64,000 bases of DNA from Pseudomonadales bacterium (lineage in GTDB: Bacteria > Pseudomonadota > Gammaproteobacteria > Pseudomonadales > Halieaceae): assembly GCA_024234735.1 (NCBI GenBank), contig JACKNV010000005.1:199420-263419 (forward strand). Reading direction: 5' to 3'. Shown here in pieces: positions 61,229-64,000 of the stretch. Position 1 is the stretch's first letter, and every line of letters starts with the position of its first letter. Below the pieces are notes generated by a model. It made no database searches and was not told where the DNA came from. It saw only the letters and a program-made list of their open reading frames with translations. Made by a program: the position numbers and the translations under genes.

Positions 61229-62161
61229 CTACAGCTTGTGGGCCTTGGGCCAGCGGCGTTTCAGGCAGATCCACTGGTCGGGATACTCCCTGATCCACTC
61301 CTCAAAGTACTGGTTGATCTGTGCGGTCAGCGCCAGGGCCTGCTCTTTCTGCGGCGCCTCCGGGTCGGGGCTGGTCAAGGGGTCGTAGACCGTGATGCGA
61401 TAGCGTCCTGCCGGCAAGCGCTCCGCCCTGGCCACTACCAGCGCCGCGCCGGTGCGCAGGGCCAGGCCGGCGGCACTGGTGTTGGTGAGGGCATCGCGAC
61501 CAAAAAAGGGCACCAGTTTGCCGCTGTCCAGACGGGTGTCCATCGCCATATTGATGCTGTTTCCTGCCTTGAGTTCCTTGATCAGCGGCCGCAGGCCATC
61601 CTCCGATGAAACCAGTTTCTCCCCCAGGAACTGGCGCAGCTCCAGCATGAGTTCCGCAACCACAGGGTTGGACTCGGGGGCGTATATCGTATTGATGGTC
61701 AGCTCGTAGTACTTGGTGACCAGCGGCGCGACCTGCCAGGGTCCGACGTGGGCCGACACGAAAATTGCCGGCCGCCGGGCCTGCATCAGTTCGCGTGCCC
61801 CGGGGTGCACCACGAAATCGATGCGTGCATCGCGCTCCTCCCATATTTGCTCCAGCTTGATGAGCTCGGCGGCCGAGTACCCCAGGGAGTGGAAGATCCG
61901 CCGCATGGTCTGCTCGCGCCAGGCCTCGCTGGTATCGGGAAAGGCAACGGCCAGGTTGATCTTGGCCTTGGTGGCCTTGTCGCTATGGGGTCCCACCAGG
62001 CCGAAGGCGAACCCGGCCAGCTGCTTGGCGCGCTCCAGCGGCAGCAGTCGCATCAGCCAGAAAATAAAGCGAAAGCCCATGGCTTCCAGCCACTGCACAG
62101 CCCTTGCCAGCCAGGGCGCCTTGCGCGCCAGGCGTTTGGGAATGAAATAGAACTGCGGCAC
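61229..62161 (-). CDS. LpxL-type acyltransferase paralogue with E-to-Q change in the HX4E motif
   Basis: A 310-aa lipid A biosynthesis acyltransferase-family protein, membrane-associated through an N-terminal hydrophobic region. The catalytic HX4E motif reads HVGPWQ (His138, Gln143), where active enzymes have Asp or Glu; the rest of the family pattern (NINLAVAFPD-type region, NINMAMDTRLD, FFGRDALTNTSAA) is intact. It may be inactive or act with altered chemistry. It is 8 bp after the fatty-acid hydroxylase gene, last of the operon. Confidence 0.82.
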   Translation of the reverse strand: MPQFYFIPKRLARKAPWLARAVQWLEAMGFRFIFWLMRLLPLERAKQLAGFAFGLVGPHSDKATKAKINLAVAFPDTSEAWREQTMRRIFHSLGYSAAELIKLEQIWEERDARIDFVVHPGARELMQARRPAIFVSAHVGPWQVAPLVTKYYELTINTIYAPESNPVVAELMLELRQFLGEKLVSSEDGLRPLIKELKAGNSINMAMDTRLDSGKLVPFFGRDALTNTSAAGLALRTGAALVVARAERLPAGRYRITVYDPLTSPDPEAPQKEQALALTAQINQYFEEWIREYPDQWICLKRRWPKAHKL

Positions 62162-62169
62162 CGGGGTGC

Positions 62170-62781
62170 TCAGCTCCTGGCGGGGTCAGTCCGGAAAATC
62201 CAGTCCCACAGCGGCGAGCTGACGCCGAAGCGGCCCCCCTCCTTGGAGAAGTGGTGCCTGAGGTGGTAGTGCTTCAGGTATTTTGCCACCGGGTTGCGCA
62301 TGGGAAAGTGGTGGGTGGAATAGTGGATGTAGTCGTAGATCAGGTAGCCGATGATGAAAAAGGCGCAGAAAGGCTGGATCCACGGCTGCGGGATGAACAG
62401 GCCGAACACCAGGTACAGTGCCGCCATGATGGGTATGGCGCCCGCCGGCGGCATCACCAGGCGGGTCTTGTCCTTGGGGTCCTCGTGGTGGTTGCCGTGA
62501 AACAGGAACACCAGCCACTTGCCGAGCTTGCTCTTCGCCGGGAAGTGGAACAGGAAGCGGTGCAGGCAGTACTCGCTGAGGCTCCAGGTGAATATGCCGG
62601 CCGCGCCGATTGCCAGTACTGGCAGCAGCGGCAGGTTGTACAGGGCGAAACTGCGCCAGATCAACCACCCGGCAATGGGGCCCCACATCAGCAGGGGGGT
62701 GATGGGGTGCACGTGGGACAGGCGTTCGAGAATATCGTTCTCGAACAGGCGTATGGACTGGTGCTGCTGTTCAGGCTGCAT
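62170..62781 (-). CDS. Fatty acid hydroxylase superfamily protein (FA2H-like)
   Basis: A 203-aa membrane di-iron hydroxylase. Histidine boxes are HRFLFH (74-79), HGNHH (95-99), HYSTHH and HYHLRHH, the ligand set of the sterol desaturase/fatty acid hydroxylase superfamily. Closest in layout to 2-hydroxylases acting on acyl chains or sphingoid lipids. It overlaps the upstream acyltransferase gene by 11 bp, so it likely modifies an acyl chain added by it. Confidence 0.88.
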   Translation of the reverse strand: MQPEQQHQSIRLFENDILERLSHVHPITPLLMWGPIAGWLIWRSFALYNLPLLPVLAIGAAGIFTWSLSEYCLHRFLFHFPAKSKLGKWLVFLFHGNHHEDPKDKTRLVMPPAGAIPIMAALYLVFGLFIPQPWIQPFCAFFIIGYLIYDYIHYSTHHFPMRNPVAKYLKHYHLRHHFSKEGGRFGVSSPLWDWIFRTDPARS

Positions 62782-63850
62782 AGGAATCTACCTCGTTGTC
62801 GCTGGCGGCAGGCGGGCTGCGGCGGGGGACGGTGTTCTTCGGCCACAGGCGCTTGGAGCAGAACCAGTGGGCCGGGCGTTCTCTGATCCACTGCTCGAAT
62901 TGCCGGTGGACCTGCTGGATCATGTCGATCGCCTGCTCGTTCTCACTCGCCATGGGGTCGCGCGGGTGCACCGGCGGGTGGAAGATGACCTGGTAGCGGG
63001 CATCCTTGCGGCGGATGATCTGGGCGGGTACCAGCGGGCAGTGGTGCTTGAGGGCCAGTTTGGCCGGTATCAGGGTGGAGTCCTTGTCGTGGCCGAAGAA
63101 CTCGATCGGCTGACCCTCGTCGACCCGCCGGTCCATCACCATGCCCACGGTGCGGCCCTCCTTGAGGGCGCGCATCAGCAGGCGGGCGCTGTTGTCGCGG
63201 GGCAGCAACTGGCAGTTCAGGGCCTGGCGCGACTCCAGCAGCATCCTGTCCAGCAGGGGGTTGCTGGGCGGTGAGTACAGGCTGGCATTGGGCATGCCCA
63301 GCCTGGCCATGGCCGAGCAGGCAATCTCCCAGTTGCTCTGGTGGGCGGACACCACGATGCAGGGCTGGGAGGGGTCGTTGAAGCTGTCGATGTGCTCGCG
63401 TATCTCGATATCCAGCCGCTCCTCCTCGGCCAGAATGGTTTCCAGGTGGGGGTATTCACCCAGCACCCGGCCCGCCTGGCCCCAGGCGTCCTGCAACAGG
63501 CTGTCGAGGGCCTCGGGCCCCAGCTCGGGAAAGGCAATGGCGAGGTTTTGTCTGAAGATGGCCGATTTTCGCCGCATTTTCGGCCCTACAAAGCGCCCCA
63601 GGCGCTCCCCGAAGCGGGACGCCGTGTCGATCGGCATACGCCGCGCCAACCACGCCACCAGCCACACCAGGGCGAAATCCAGCCGCCACAGCAGGCGCTG
63701 CAGGAAGCGGTGTTCGCGCGCCAGCTTGCGCAGTGAATTGCCGACGATAAACTCAGCCAAAACGTCTGAAATCCCGTAAAAAAACTGGTAAAACCGGTCG
63801 CAGATTATAGCGTAAACCGGCTCCCCGATCGGGCCGGAATTAGCTGTCAA
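62771..63850 (-). CDS. LpxL-type lysophospholipid acyltransferase
   Basis: A 359-aa membrane acyltransferase of the lipid A acyltransferase family with an intact HX4E motif, HQSNWE (His170, Glu175), and GMVMDRRVDEGQ, FFGHDKDST downstream. It adds an acyl chain from acyl-ACP or acyl-CoA to a lipid acceptor. The TTG start at 63850 is supported by its overlap with the upstream gene's stop (TTGA), indicating coupling; no ATG start fits. Confidence 0.85.
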   Translation of the reverse strand: MTANSGPIGEPVYAIICDRFYQFFYGISDVLAEFIVGNSLRKLAREHRFLQRLLWRLDFALVWLVAWLARRMPIDTASRFGERLGRFVGPKMRRKSAIFRQNLAIAFPELGPEALDSLLQDAWGQAGRVLGEYPHLETILAEEERLDIEIREHIDSFNDPSQPCIVVSAHQSNWEIACSAMARLGMPNASLYSPPSNPLLDRMLLESRQALNCQLLPRDNSARLLMRALKEGRTVGMVMDRRVDEGQPIEFFGHDKDSTLIPAKLALKHHCPLVPAQIIRRKDARYQVIFHPPVHPRDPMASENEQAIDMIQQVHRQFEQWIRERPAHWFCSKRLWPKNTVPRRSPPAASDNEVDSYAA

Positions 63851-64000
63851 AGTTCCGCTTTGCGCAGCAGTTCCAGACCCTGGCGCAGGCCGGTGCGGGG
63901 CTCCCAGCCGGTTGCCGCGGTAATGGCCGCGTTGTCCACCACCCAGTCCCGGTGGCGCAGTTCGCGCAGTTTCGGTGGCGTGAGCATGGGGGCCGAGGTG
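63847..64000 (-). CDS. NAD-dependent epimerase/dehydratase, C-terminal end only
   Basis: The 3' 51 codons of a gene cut by the right window edge. The end reads LTPPKLRELRHRDWVVDNAA and then GWEPRTGLRQGLELLRK, the substrate-binding tail typical of extended SDR epimerases and dehydratases. Its TGA overlaps the TTG of the acyltransferase gene. Family assignment rests on this short tail. Confidence 0.7.
   Translation of the reverse strand, partial: TSAPMLTPPKLRELRHRDWVVDNAAITAATGWEPRTGLRQGLELLRKAEL

Overview
The window is a high-GC (low-to-mid 60s %) chromosomal stretch from a Gram-negative bacterium, most likely a marine gammaproteobacterium of the Halieaceae/Cellvibrionales type. This assignment is inference from gene content: NhaA, AvtA, MltD with LysM repeats, lipid A-type acyltransferases, SelO, many acyl-CoA dehydrogenases and a sulfated-polysaccharide locus. 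I see no phage, insertion sequence, CRISPR array or rRNA. One tRNA (Val, GAC) is present.

Layout. 1-3.6 kb (minus): a glycerolipid acylation operon (HAD phosphatase-PlsC fusion, then a PlsB-like enzyme) behind a ~210-nt structured RNA that has its own promoter and terminator. 3.7-12.4 kb: housekeeping and membrane genes (an exported SDR, an exported methyltransferase, a LOG protein, an MFS-GT-C-membrane protein operon, a fructosamine kinase-like protein). 12.4-19.1 kb: tRNA-Val, a small secreted protein with a PEP-CTERM-like tail, NhaA, a PyrD-PyrK-like fusion, an LHPP-like HAD phosphatase and MltD.

19.1-34.6 kb is an extracellular polysaccharide locus in three blocks. The first (plus) has two membrane proteins, the WcaJ-type initiating phosphotransferase, a sulfotransferase, a GT4 and a Wzy-like polymerase. 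The second (minus) has UDP-xylose synthase, a sulfotransferase-like protein, a methyltransferase, a Wzx-like flippase and a DUF1972 glycosyltransferase. The third (plus) has an FdtA-like cupin, an FAD oxidoreductase and a GT2. Together they could build a lipid-linked, possibly sulfated repeat unit containing xylose or a ketoisomerised sugar, flip it and polymerise it. Outer-membrane export genes (Wza/Wzc) are not in the window.

34.6-43.6 kb: YegP-like protein, SelO, an exported D-2-hydroxyacid dehydrogenase, a D-aminoacylase-like amidohydrolase, a copper-export pair (CopA plus a membrane-anchored cupredoxin) with an upstream 18-codon ORF, then an AT-richer patch with a GNAT gene and two gene remnants. 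43.6-52.5 kb: a catabolic cluster (amidohydrolase, SDR, three acyl-CoA dehydrogenases, a hormone-sensitive-lipase-type hydrolase, enoyl-CoA hydratase). 52.7-56.1 kb: cytochrome b561, the four-gene DUF1538-DUF1538-PII-CBS operon, and a glycine-zipper lipoprotein. 56.2-64 kb: AsmA and AvtA, a 2OG oxygenase with a sulfotransferase, and a minus-strand lipid operon (epimerase, acyltransferase, fatty-acid hydroxylase, second acyltransferase).

The items I consider most worth follow-up are the structured RNA ahead of the acyltransferase operon, the DUF1538/PII/CBS operon, the acyltransferase-hydroxylase operon whose second acyltransferase has lost the catalytic acidic residue, and the polysaccharide locus with its unusual FAD enzyme.
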